The notes: generated from the letters alone by a model not told the origin. 5,116 bases of DNA from Methylococcaceae bacterium NSP1-2 (GCA_002256685.1 NQJH01000155.1:1-5116), one strand, 5' to 3'; shown: positions 1-5,116, numbered from the stretch's first letter. Made by a program: numbers and translations.

Positions 1-1
1 C

Positions 2-139
2 CGTGCTATTCGTCAACAAACTCGTTCAAAATTAGAAGTATTGGAATTACTACGCGCTATTCCAACACAAACAACTTTATATATTCGCGCTTCTTTATTA
101 GCAGAAGTTATTAGCGATGTAGAGAAAAATGCAATATAA
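2..139 (+). CDS. C-terminal end of an unidentified protein (cut by window edge)
   Basis: An open frame runs in from the left edge and ends at a TAA at 137-139, giving 45 residues that finish with DVEKNAI. The visible part is hydrophilic and probably helical, with a leucine-rich stretch (LEVLELLRAIP) and a later LLAEVISDVEKN segment. I see no catalytic motif, signal sequence or membrane segment, and I do not recognise the family. Codon use and base composition match the following gene. Its last 11 nt overlap the start of the Nudix gene, so the two are probably translationally coupled and may share a pathway. The other two forward frames over this stretch do not give a plausible protein end: frame 1 hits a stop and reads as low-complexity Ser/Asn/Ile-rich sequence. 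That this is a real gene end is likely; its function cannot be judged. Confidence 0.65.
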   Translation, partial: RAIRQQTRSKLEVLELLRAIPTQTTLYIRASLLAEVISDVEKNAI

Positions 140-1829
140 AGTTTATAGTGGAAAAATAATGACAGCCGATTTAATCAAAACCTTACTCGACTATATTCCC
201 CGCTACGCCGAAGAAGAAGGCGATTTTTATAGTGTTGCGCGTGAAGAATTAATTAACGCGCTATGTTCAGAGAAAGTTAATTATGACGTTGCTGAAAATA
301 CCGTTAATTTGATTGAAAACTTGCTTGATACCTTGGCGGTATTAAATTCAGATTATTTACAAAAAGGCGAATGGTGTTTTATTTCTTTTCCTGCGCAATT
401 ATTGGCACTGTCGGTATTGACGGCGATGAATGATAAGGATTCACGGTTTTTTGCGGATAATTTTTGGAATACTCAGGGTATTTCCGATGATAAAAAGAAT
501 AAACAGCGTGATTTATTAAGTTATATCGAAACTAATCGAGTTGAATGTCATGCGACACATAACGCACCTCCGATTCGTTATATTTATGTGGCTTGGAGTA
601 TTATTAAACTGGATGATAAGATTTTATTTCATCAGCGCGAAGATACTAAAAAAAGGCATGATGATAAATCAGGGGATTATGTATTAGTCGGTGGACGTTT
701 AAATCAGCGTGATAATCCTGCTTTTTCCAGTGATAAAAAACGTTATTTACAACAATTACAATCAAACGATGCGTTGTTAATCGAAGAAACGTTACCTGAA
801 ACCTTAAAACGAGAGTTATATGAAGAGGCGGGATTAATTTTTGACAGCCATTATAGGTTTAAACCGTGGCGTAATTTAAAACCTTATAGACAAGTTCAAG
901 GTTCTGCGCCTAATCATGCGTACACCGAGTATTATTTTAGTATTTTTTATATTGAATTAACGCTTGCAGGTTATTTATTTTTAAATGAAACGATTAAATC
1001 AGATGAGCATTTGGTGTGGTTTTCAATGACGGATATTGAAAACGGTAAAACAGCAGAGGATAAAATTGCTTATATCAATGCTTTGTTTAATGATTTTGAT
1101 AATGACCGTACTGCATTAAAAATGGAATTAATGGCATTACCTAATAGTTTTGATAGCAGTTATTCATTTAAGCCTAAAAAATATGGTTTATCTTTGTTAC
1201 AAAATACCAATAAACCATTATACGCAGGTGTATTGGGTAAAGAAAAAATTCTTGATTTGAATTTAACAAAAAGGCAACAAGCTATATTATTGGGCTTGGC
1301 AGCACATACGCGTGGTTTTGAATTTGTCACGTTAGCTGAAAATGTTATTTTGCATCCTCATGGTTGGTTTGAGATACAGAATAATGCCACGTTGCAAAAT
1401 GAATTAATTGCACTGGCAGATTTATTTAAAAAAACTGATTTTAAAATCGAAAATCAGCAGGATAAATTTTTTCGCTTATCGGTTGAGCCGTCTATACTGT
1501 ATTTTGATGGGCAATTATTTACTTATAGGGCGGATTTAAACGACAGCACGAAGTCAAAAATTTCAGTGACTATAACAAGAGCGGCTATGACAACCGCATT
1601 CGGTTTGACAGTGAGTAAAACTGAGACGTTTATTATTACGCGAACATTAGCGCGTAATTTGCAAAAATTAGCCCAGCAACAAAAATTGGCTGAGGGTGAA
1701 GCCGAACGCATTGAAGATCATTATAAAAAGACGTTACACCAAGATGCGAGATTTTTAGATTTAGGTTTAAAGGGTTTGCTACGCCGCGAAGTAGGCGAGA
1801 TTAAATTTGTGCTATTTAAAGCGTGTTAA
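129..1829 (+). CDS. Large multidomain Nudix-hydrolase-like protein
   Basis: This 566-residue protein has a Nudix domain at about residues 150-320. The catalytic half of the Nudix box is intact: E220, then seven residues, then R228-E229-L230-Y231-E232-E233-A234-G235-L236, matching EX7REUXEEXGU. Nudix enzymes cleave nucleoside diphosphates linked to another moiety, using Mg2+ held by these glutamates. The usual glycine lies far upstream (VGGR, 187-190), so about 25 extra residues split the box. Residues 11-110 are helical and unassigned. Residues 377-450 (starting LNLTKRQQAILLGL) have the hydrophobic pattern of a winged helix, which is only a guess. Residues 470-566 are unassigned. No signal peptide or membrane segment is seen, so it is probably cytosolic. 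The start is uncertain: ATG 129 overlaps the upstream gene by 11 nt and follows a weak GTAGAGA, while ATG 159 (residue 11) is equally plausible. Substrate unknown; it may be a nucleotide-sensing regulator rather than an enzyme. Confidence 0.85.
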   Translation: MQYKVYSGKIMTADLIKTLLDYIPRYAEEEGDFYSVAREELINALCSEKVNYDVAENTVNLIENLLDTLAVLNSDYLQKGEWCFISFPAQLLALSVLTAMNDKDSRFFADNFWNTQGISDDKKNKQRDLLSYIETNRVECHATHNAPPIRYIYVAWSIIKLDDKILFHQREDTKKRHDDKSGDYVLVGGRLNQRDNPAFSSDKKRYLQQLQSNDALLIEETLPETLKRELYEEAGLIFDSHYRFKPWRNLKPYRQVQGSAPNHAYTEYYFSIFYIELTLAGYLFLNETIKSDEHLVWFSMTDIENGKTAEDKIAYINALFNDFDNDRTALKMELMALPNSFDSSYSFKPKKYGLSLLQNTNKPLYAGVLGKEKILDLNLTKRQQAILLGLAAHTRGFEFVTLAENVILHPHGWFEIQNNATLQNELIALADLFKKTDFKIENQQDKFFRLSVEPSILYFDGQLFTYRADLNDSTKSKISVTITRAAMTTAFGLTVSKTETFIITRTLARNLQKLAQQQKLAEGEAERIEDHYKKTLHQDARFLDLGLKGLLRREVGEIKFVLFKAC

Positions 1830-2059
1830 TAAGGTAATTTTTCTACGACTTAACTGTAAACTCATTATAATGTGAAAGGGAAAGCTTGATTCCTAACAAC
1901 GAATAATATTTTTTATTTATCGATTATAAATATAAATTCCTTTATATTCAATTAATTGGAAATACATGAGGGTTTGTAATTTATGATCGCTAGTATCAAG
2001 AATGAGCAAAGTCTGCATTGATCCTTCCAACTTCAACTTTAACCAGAATCTATAATACT
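1830..2059. other. AT-rich intergenic region with weak promoter-like elements
   Basis: This 230-nt gap separates the Nudix gene from the cyclic-nucleotide-binding gene. It is very AT-rich. It contains a perfect TATAAT at 1866-1871 without a convincing -35 partner, and AT runs at 1904-1937 that could act as -10 elements. It also holds a 10-bp palindrome CAATTAATTG at 1949-1958 that could be an operator or chance. No rho-independent terminator follows the Nudix stop. A short ORF with a possible ribosome site is listed separately. A promoter for the downstream gene presumably lies here, but I cannot place it. Confidence 0.4.
1983..2021 (+). CDS. Possible 12-codon upstream (leader) ORF
   Basis: An ATG at 1983 opens a 12-residue frame (MIASIKNEQSLH) closed by TGA at 2019-2021. 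It is preceded by GAGGG at 1968-1972, the best Shine-Dalgarno-like match in this gap, with a somewhat long 10-nt spacer. The stop overlaps a TTG codon (2018-2020) that is in frame with the cyclic-nucleotide-binding gene, forming TTGA. This arrangement could couple translation of the two. The peptide has no recognisable motif. It may well be chance. Confidence 0.25.
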   Translation: MIASIKNEQSLH

Positions 2060-2512
2060 ATGACGAATTTAAGCGACTTATTTGATGATCCGACTTTTAT
2101 GCAAGATGTACCGCACGCTAAAGTAAAGTACAAAGCATTGGATGTTATTTTAAAGGAAAAAGAAAACAGCCAAGATGTTTATCTTATTTTGGAAGGTCAG
2201 GTGCAAGTTAGCACCAACATCTGTGATACAAACAGTCAATTTACGCCAGGATTAGCGCGGTTATCTAAAAATGATATTTTTGGTGAACTAGCGATGTTTG
2301 ATGGTGAACCGCGCAGTGCGCAAGTTATTGCGTTAACAGATTGCGAAATTGCTAAATTTGATGGACCAAAAATGATCAGCTTTTTGGATAAATATCCAGA
2401 AAAAGGTTATTTTGTGTTGCGTGATATTTTTATGCACCTTGTTATGCACATGCGGCAAAACAATATTCGTACTCAGACTGTGCTACAACTTTATTTGAAC
2501 GAAAAAAGATAA
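2060..2512 (+). CDS. Stand-alone cyclic-nucleotide-binding (CRP-type) domain protein
   Basis: From ATG 2060 this gives 150 residues made almost entirely of one cNMP-binding beta-roll domain. Residues 39-51 (DVYLILEGQVQVS) are the usual strand-turn with the conserved glycine. Residues 74-91 carry the phosphate-binding cassette, F74-G75-E76-L77 then P84-R85-S86-A87. The glutamate and arginine that in CRP contact the ribose and the cyclic phosphate are both kept, so ligand binding is plausible. After the C-terminal helix (about 105-140) the protein ends; there is no helix-turn-helix, so it is not a CRP/FNR transcription factor. Such single-domain proteins are thought to act through protein partners. 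An in-frame TTG at 2018 would add 14 residues, and an in-frame TGA at 2003 rules out anything longer. I prefer the ATG because the extra residues lie outside the domain. Neither start has a clear ribosome site. It converges with the CAP gene and stands alone on this strand. Confidence 0.85.
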   Translation: MTNLSDLFDDPTFMQDVPHAKVKYKALDVILKEKENSQDVYLILEGQVQVSTNICDTNSQFTPGLARLSKNDIFGELAMFDGEPRSAQVIALTDCEIAKFDGPKMISFLDKYPEKGYFVLRDIFMHLVMHMRQNNIRTQTVLQLYLNEKR

Positions 2513-2532
2513 ACAATATCCCTTACCAGCAA

Positions 2533-2579
2533 ACCGCCCTTCGGATGCTTTGAAATAAATCAAAGCAACAGTGGGCGGT
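2533..2579. terminator. Nested stem-loop between convergent genes, probable bidirectional terminator
   Basis: ACCGCCC (2533-2539) pairs perfectly with GGGCGGT (2573-2579). Inside it TGCTTTG (2546-2552) pairs perfectly with CAAAGCA (2561-2567) around an 8-nt A/T loop. The two 7-bp stems are separated by a 6 x 5-nt internal loop. The structure sits between the two stop codons of convergent genes, where a shared terminator is expected. Neither strand has a proper T-tract directly after the stem; on the minus strand only TTT follows. Intrinsic termination is therefore not certain, and it could instead be an mRNA-stabilising 3' hairpin or a repeat copy. Confidence 0.55.
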
Positions 2580-2604
2580 AGCTTAGCCAGATGATGAAGC
2601 AGCC

Positions 2605-3159
2605 CTAATAGGGTTTTTCACCGATGTGGTTTCCCGAAGGCGCGTAATTACAGATAACAATTAACTTATCATCACAGGCTACCACCTTAGCACAACCTAA
2701 TTCAGTGCTATTGCGCCAAACCATTTGTGTGTAATGACCTGCTACCGACCACACGCTCTTATTCAGTGGCTGTCCTGAGTAGTCAGATTTCTCTTTTTCC
2801 CAAGACTCAACGGCATCAATAACGGCTTGATCTGATGATCCGATAAAAAGATTTTCGCCATAAATTGAATCTTGGCTATATCGAAGGCTACATCCTTTAT
2901 TAGCTAGCGTTGCCGCCCATGTTGCCGCGTGTTTTGACAGTGTTCTTGACCAATTTAACGGTGGCACATTAACACTGGCTCTAGCTTCGTTGTGATAGCT
3001 TAAAATCGTCTGTTCCTCATCGCCATCCAATCCGTTAATACCAGGAATTGATACTATCGGCGGATTTGCGGAAACTTTGCTAGGCTGTTGAGTTGCACAA
3101 CCTGCACTCAATAAAAAAGTTAAAACCAGTACAATAAAATAGTCATGATGGTATTGCAT
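2605..3159 (-). CDS. PR-1-like CAP (SCP/TAPS) domain lipoprotein
   Basis: This 184-residue protein starts with a lipoprotein signal: a hydrophobic stretch at 8-19, then L-S-A-G-C with C21 as the likely lipidated residue. The serine at -3 is less common than leucine. A linker (22-47) leads to a CAP domain (48-184). Hallmarks are H56-N57-E58-A59-R60, G101-E102-N103-L104, HYTQMVWRNSTELGCA at 142-157 and CNYAPSGNHIG at 170-180. H56, E102 and H142 are residues of the conserved CAP cavity. C90, C156, C162 and C170 could form disulfides in the periplasm. The C-terminal GNHIGEKPY matches plant and animal PR-1 proteins more than the YkwD type common in bacteria. CAP proteins bind sterols, lipids or peptides in studied eukaryotic cases; the bacterial role is mostly unknown. 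It lies 20 nt after pheA on the same strand, so it is probably co-transcribed, with its own strong ribosome site. There is no obvious functional link to phenylalanine synthesis. Confidence 0.9.
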   Translation of the reverse strand: MQYHHDYFIVLVLTFLLSAGCATQQPSKVSANPPIVSIPGINGLDGDEEQTILSYHNEARASVNVPPLNWSRTLSKHAATWAATLANKGCSLRYSQDSIYGENLFIGSSDQAVIDAVESWEKEKSDYSGQPLNKSVWSVAGHYTQMVWRNSTELGCAKVVACDDKLIVICNYAPSGNHIGEKPY

Positions 3160-3166
3160 TGTTGTT

Positions 3167-3171
3167 CTCCT
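3167..3171 (-). promoter_or_regulatory. Ribosome binding site of the CAP lipoprotein gene
   Basis: On the minus strand AGGAG lies 7 nt before the ATG at 3159-3157. It is the best Shine-Dalgarno match in the window and fixes this start. It falls in the 20-nt gap after the pheA stop, which allows independent translation from a shared transcript. Confidence 0.8.
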
Positions 3172-3179
3172 AACATTAT

Positions 3180-4262
3180 TTAAAAGACCGCTTTAGGATA
3201 AGACCCCAACAACTTAAACATGTTCACTTTATTTTTCAATAAAGCTAAAGCGTCGGCAACTTTGGCATCTTCACTATGCCCTTCAATATCTATAAAAAAC
3301 ACATAATCCCACAAACCTTGTCGAGAAGGTCTGGATTCAATATTAAGCATATCTACGCCCGCCGTGGCGAAAGGCTCAAGGGTTTTATATAACGCCCCTG
3401 CTTGATTCTTGGTAGACACCACTAAGGTCGTTTTATCTTTGCCCGTAGGCGTAGAAGTCTGTCCACCGATGATAATAAAGCGCGTGGTGTTATTGGCTTC
3501 GTCCTCAATATTTTTTTCAATAACCGTTAAGTTATAAACCTCAGCCGCCGCGATACCTGCAATGGCGGCAGTATGTTGATTGGTTGCGGCTAAACGTGCT
3601 GCTTCCGCATTGCTGCTGACAGCGGTTTGTTTAGCATGAGGCAAATGCTTACTCAGCCATTGCCGACACTGAGCTAACGATTGAGAATGTGAATAAACTT
3701 CGGTGATGTCGGCGAGATTTTCAGTCAGTCCGATGAGATTTTGATGCACGCGAATTTCAACTTCACCACAAATTTTTAACGGTGAGCTTAACAATCTATC
3801 CAGCGTATGACTTATCACGCCTTCGGTAGAATTTTCCACAGGCACAACGCCAAACTGGCATGAACCACTTTCTACGCTATTAAAAATATCATTAATGGTT
3901 GCCGCAGGAATGGTTTTAACCGCATGACCAAAATGCTTAAACGCCGCTTGCTGGGTAAATGTCCCTTCAGGTCCTAAAAACGCCACATCCAAGGGTTTTT
4001 CCAACGCCAAACACGCCGACATTAATTCTCGAAAAAACCGCATAGCCGTCTCATCGGATAAAGGTCCTTGATTTAACTCTTGAATGCGCCGCAACACCAA
4101 CGACTCACGGTCGGGGCGATAAAACGTGCCTGTTTCGCCTTGTGCCAGTTTGGTTTTAGCAACCTCTAATGCACAACTTGCGCGTTGATTCATCAACTGC
4201 AAAATTTGTGCATCAATGGCATCAATTTTTTCTCTTAGTTCGGACAGTGGGATAACAGACAT
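3180..4262 (-). CDS. pheA: Bifunctional chorismate mutase / prephenate dehydratase (P-protein)
   Basis: This cytosolic enzyme converts chorismate to prephenate and then to phenylpyruvate, the committed branch of phenylalanine synthesis. From ATG 4262 it has 360 residues, the usual length for the Pseudomonas-type protein. The AroQ chorismate mutase covers about 1-90, with R10, R27, K38 and R52-E53 at the places of the E. coli active-site residues. E88 stands where E. coli has Gln88. The dehydratase domain (about 92-268) begins L-G-P-E-G-T-F-T (96-103) and contains PVENSTEG (141-148) and the catalytic T260-R261-F262. The ACT regulatory domain (about 276-360) has G289-A290-L291 and E309-S310-R311-P312, the phenylalanine-binding motifs, so feedback inhibition is expected. 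A TTG two codons upstream is open but lies too close to the GAG at 4273-4271; that GAG is 8 nt before the ATG, so the ATG is preferred. The gene follows the antitoxin by 35 nt and precedes the CAP gene by 20 nt. No leader or attenuator for phenylalanine control is visible in the short upstream gap. Confidence 0.96.
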   Translation of the reverse strand: MSVIPLSELREKIDAIDAQILQLMNQRASCALEVAKTKLAQGETGTFYRPDRESLVLRRIQELNQGPLSDETAMRFFRELMSACLALEKPLDVAFLGPEGTFTQQAAFKHFGHAVKTIPAATINDIFNSVESGSCQFGVVPVENSTEGVISHTLDRLLSSPLKICGEVEIRVHQNLIGLTENLADITEVYSHSQSLAQCRQWLSKHLPHAKQTAVSSNAEAARLAATNQHTAAIAGIAAAEVYNLTVIEKNIEDEANNTTRFIIIGGQTSTPTGKDKTTLVVSTKNQAGALYKTLEPFATAGVDMLNIESRPSRQGLWDYVFFIDIEGHSEDAKVADALALLKNKVNMFKLLGSYPKAVF

Positions 4263-4297
4263 AATCAATTCTCGTACAGGTGTTTATTTTAACGGGT

Positions 4298-4555
4298 TTA
4301 AACGTGCGAATGGTCAACACAAAGCCGAATATCCAAGCTATTCATCACTTGAAAAAAAGCGGCTAAAGCGGGGTTATCCTCATCAGGCATATCATCAGAT
4401 TGCGGTAAATTTTTTGCTTTGGCAATCACCCGTAACGCATGAGCAACTAAAGCGGCATCATTTTCTTGCAAACAGGCATCCAAATAAGCGGCAATATCCT
4501 CATCATTATGCAAATGTGCCGCGCTATCCCATTTCTTCAATATTAAGTCATTCAT
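4298..4555 (-). CDS. Antitoxin of the HI1420 / addiction-module antidote family, with shortened HTH
   Basis: This 85-residue protein is the expected partner of the toxin upstream; its ATG overlaps the toxin stop by 4 nt (ATGA, 4552-4555). Residues 9-45 match the family N-terminus: W9-D10 and then a DEDIAAYLDACLQENDAALV segment at 18-37, followed by the A-L-R-V-I-A-K-A-K helix (40-48). Residues 61-78 (NPALAAFFQVMNSLDIRL) match the family's C-terminal helix. From memory, relatives have about 22 residues between these blocks, including a Q-x-A-R-E-x-G-L-S-R-E-x-L-Y-K-A-L helix-turn-helix. Here there are only about 10, acidic ones (PQSDDMPDED, 51-60). The frame is continuous, so this is an in-frame loss, not a frameshift. 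Toxin neutralisation through the flanking helices may persist, while DNA binding and autoregulation look doubtful. Family assignment rests on the N- and C-terminal matches and on gene context. Confidence 0.8.
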   Translation of the reverse strand: MNDLILKKWDSAAHLHNDEDIAAYLDACLQENDAALVAHALRVIAKAKNLPQSDDMPDEDNPALAAFFQVMNSLDIRLCVDHSHV

Positions 4556-4854
4556 CTGCTTTCCTCCAGTTGTTTAGCCAAAGCCTGTGCCTTATCAATA
4601 TCACCCGTTTGTGTTGATTTGTCACCACCTGCCAACAAAATGATAATCTCTGACCCACGTTGTACAAAATAAACCCGATACCCTTGCCCATAATGAATAC
4701 GCATTTCAAAAACCCCATCCCCCACCGTTTTACAATCACCCATATTACCCAACTCAGCGCGGTCGATTCGTGCTTGAATCCGTGCTTTTGCCTGTCTATC
4801 GCGTAAATTCATAAACCAGTTATCAAACAGGGCAGTGGTAAGAATGGATTTCAT
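4552..4854 (-). CDS. RelE/HigB-type toxin (HI1419 / phage Gp49-like addiction-module killer)
   Basis: This 100-residue protein has the full length and conserved blocks of the small RelE/ParE-superfamily toxins paired with HI1420-type antitoxins. Visible motifs are F10-D11-x-W13 with LRDRQAKARIQARIDR at 17-32, the L35-G36-N37-x-G39-D40-x-K42-x-V44-G45-D46-G47-V48 loop, E50-x-R52-I53, the Y59-R60-V61-Y62-F63 strand, and L73-L74-A75-G76-G77-D78-K79-S80-T81-Q82 followed by D85-I86. Relatives of this superfamily act as ribosome-dependent mRNA endonucleases; that activity is inferred here. The toxin gene precedes the antitoxin gene, the usual order for this family and the reverse of classical relBE. 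The start has no clear Shine-Dalgarno sequence, suggesting weak translation. No residue expected from the consensus is obviously missing, so the toxin appears intact. Upstream lies only the palindromic repeat region, so the module's promoter should be between 4855 and about 4911. Confidence 0.92.
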   Translation of the reverse strand: MKSILTTALFDNWFMNLRDRQAKARIQARIDRAELGNMGDCKTVGDGVFEMRIHYGQGYRVYFVQRGSEIIILLAGGDKSTQTGDIDKAQALAKQLEESR

Positions 4855-4911
4855 CGTTAGTTGTGTGTTTTACGCTTTGTGATGGGTGGCATGGTGGAGG
4901 TTTTTATTTTT
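4855..4911 (-). promoter_or_regulatory. Probable promoter region of the toxin-antitoxin module
   Basis: These 57 nt between the toxin start and the palindromic repeat are the only non-repeat DNA upstream of the minus-strand gene cluster, so the promoter is expected here by position. No good -35/-10 pair is visible and I see no clear inverted repeat that would be an antitoxin operator. The edge next to the repeat is A-rich on the minus strand. Confidence 0.3.
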
Positions 4912-5063
4912 TCTCGTTCCCAAACTCCAGTTTGGGAATGCCTATTGCCAAGCTCCGCTTGGTGTATCAAGGAACAAAACAGGCTTGTCTTTATGCCCAC
5001 AACGATTAAACGTCAAGCAGAGCTTGAGGGTAGGCATTCCCAAGCCAGAGCTTGGGAACGAGA
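4912..5063. repeat. Composite palindromic (REP/BIME- or MITE-like) repeat element
   Basis: The 33 bp at 4912-4944 and 5031-5063 are inverted copies of each other with 29 of 33 identical positions. Each end forms its own hairpin: 4917-4925 with 4930-4938, and 5037-5045 with 5050-5058, both 9-bp perfect stems with 4-nt loops. Two inner hairpins follow the same mirror order: CCAAGC/GCTTGG (4948-4962) and TCAAGC/GCTTGA (5013-5027). The centre (4966-5010) is not palindromic. Differences between the two halves are compensatory in the stems (A4924-T4931 against G5044-C5051; C4948-G4962 against T5013-A5027), so the hairpins themselves appear conserved. No transposase is encoded and no target-site duplication is obvious, so mobilisation would have to be in trans. 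Confidence 0.8.
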
Positions 5064-5077
5064 CAATTCACAAATTA

Positions 5078-5105
5078 CCCCGTATTCCGTTGCACTCCAT
5101 ACGGG
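5078..5105. repeat. Second hairpin-type repeat unit at the window edge
   Basis: CCCGTAT (5079-5085) pairs perfectly with ATACGGG (5099-5105) around a 13-nt loop. The style (short GC-rich palindrome in AT-rich DNA, beside another palindromic element) suggests another dispersed repeat, perhaps continuing beyond the window. It is unrelated in sequence to the 4912-5063 element. Nothing coding is seen from 5064 to the end. Confidence 0.5.
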
Positions 5106-5116
5106 CTACTTGCTAT

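Noticed and set aside
1523..1711. Minus-strand open frame of 62 codons inside the Nudix gene
   Set aside because: Antisense to a long supported gene; no ribosome site and a low-complexity Val/Ala-rich product.
2051..2056. Perfect TATAAT just before the cNMP-binding ATG
   Set aside because: A promoter here would start transcription at about the ATG or inside the gene, and there is no -35 element at the right distance. It is likely chance in AT-rich DNA.
4266..4268. TTG as the pheA start
   Set aside because: It leaves only 2 nt after the GAG ribosome site, while the ATG six bases downstream has a normal 8-nt spacing and matches the family length.
4296..4303. GTTTAAAC palindrome at the antitoxin stop as a terminator or operator
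   Set aside because: It is only 8 bp of mostly A/T with no loop and no T-tract, so it is too weak to support a function.
4216..4617. Plus-strand open frame of 133 codons
   Set aside because: It lies antisense across the pheA start and the antitoxin gene, its composition is not protein-like, and both minus-strand genes are well supported.
4548..4739. Minus-strand open frame of 63 codons
   Set aside because: It is an out-of-frame reading of the toxin gene, which has clear family motifs in the correct frame.
4861..4896. Minus-strand 11-codon ORF (MPPITKRKTHN) ahead of the toxin
   Set aside because: It has no ribosome site (the upstream bases are CCTCC, the opposite of a Shine-Dalgarno sequence) and no recognisable motif.
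4912..5063. CRISPR-like array
   Set aside because: The repeats are inverted and not direct, there are only two of them, and there is no regular spacer pattern.

Overview
The window looks like chromosomal DNA from an AT-rich gammaproteobacterium. The evidence is a PheA of the Pseudomonas-type layout (chorismate mutase, prephenate dehydratase and ACT domains, about 360 residues), Gram-negative style genes, and a palindromic repeat in a style I associate with filamentous sulfur bacteria of the Thiothrix/Beggiatoa type. That genus-level placement is an inference from memory of the repeat style, not something tested.

Layout. The left third, on the plus strand, holds the last 45 codons of an unidentified gene (2-139). 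A large multidomain Nudix protein (129-1829) overlaps it by 11 nt, so the two are probably co-transcribed. A 230-nt AT-rich gap follows, with a possible 12-codon upstream ORF. Then comes a stand-alone cyclic-nucleotide-binding-domain protein (2060-2512) with no DNA-binding domain. It converges with a minus-strand gene, and a nested stem-loop (2533-2579) lies between the two stops.

The right half is on the minus strand. Reading leftwards, the order is a HigB/RelE-type toxin (4854-4552), its HI1420-type antitoxin (4555-4298, sharing ATGA with the toxin stop), pheA (4262-3180) and a PR-1-like CAP-domain lipoprotein (3159-2605). All gaps are 35 nt or less, so the four genes could be one transcription unit. 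That would place a biosynthetic gene and a surface lipoprotein downstream of a toxin-antitoxin module.

The right end (4912-5063) is a 152-bp composite palindromic repeat. Its 33-bp inverted ends match at 29 of 33 positions, and it contains four hairpins with compensatory base changes. A second hairpin repeat (5078-5105) sits at the edge.

The most notable points are the Nudix protein, whose Nudix box is interrupted by about 25 extra residues; the antitoxin, which appears to have lost its recognition helix; the plant-PR-1-like bacterial lipoprotein; and the covarying palindromic element. No complete new multi-gene system can be demonstrated in the window. The best candidate for part of one is the Nudix gene plus its truncated upstream partner.
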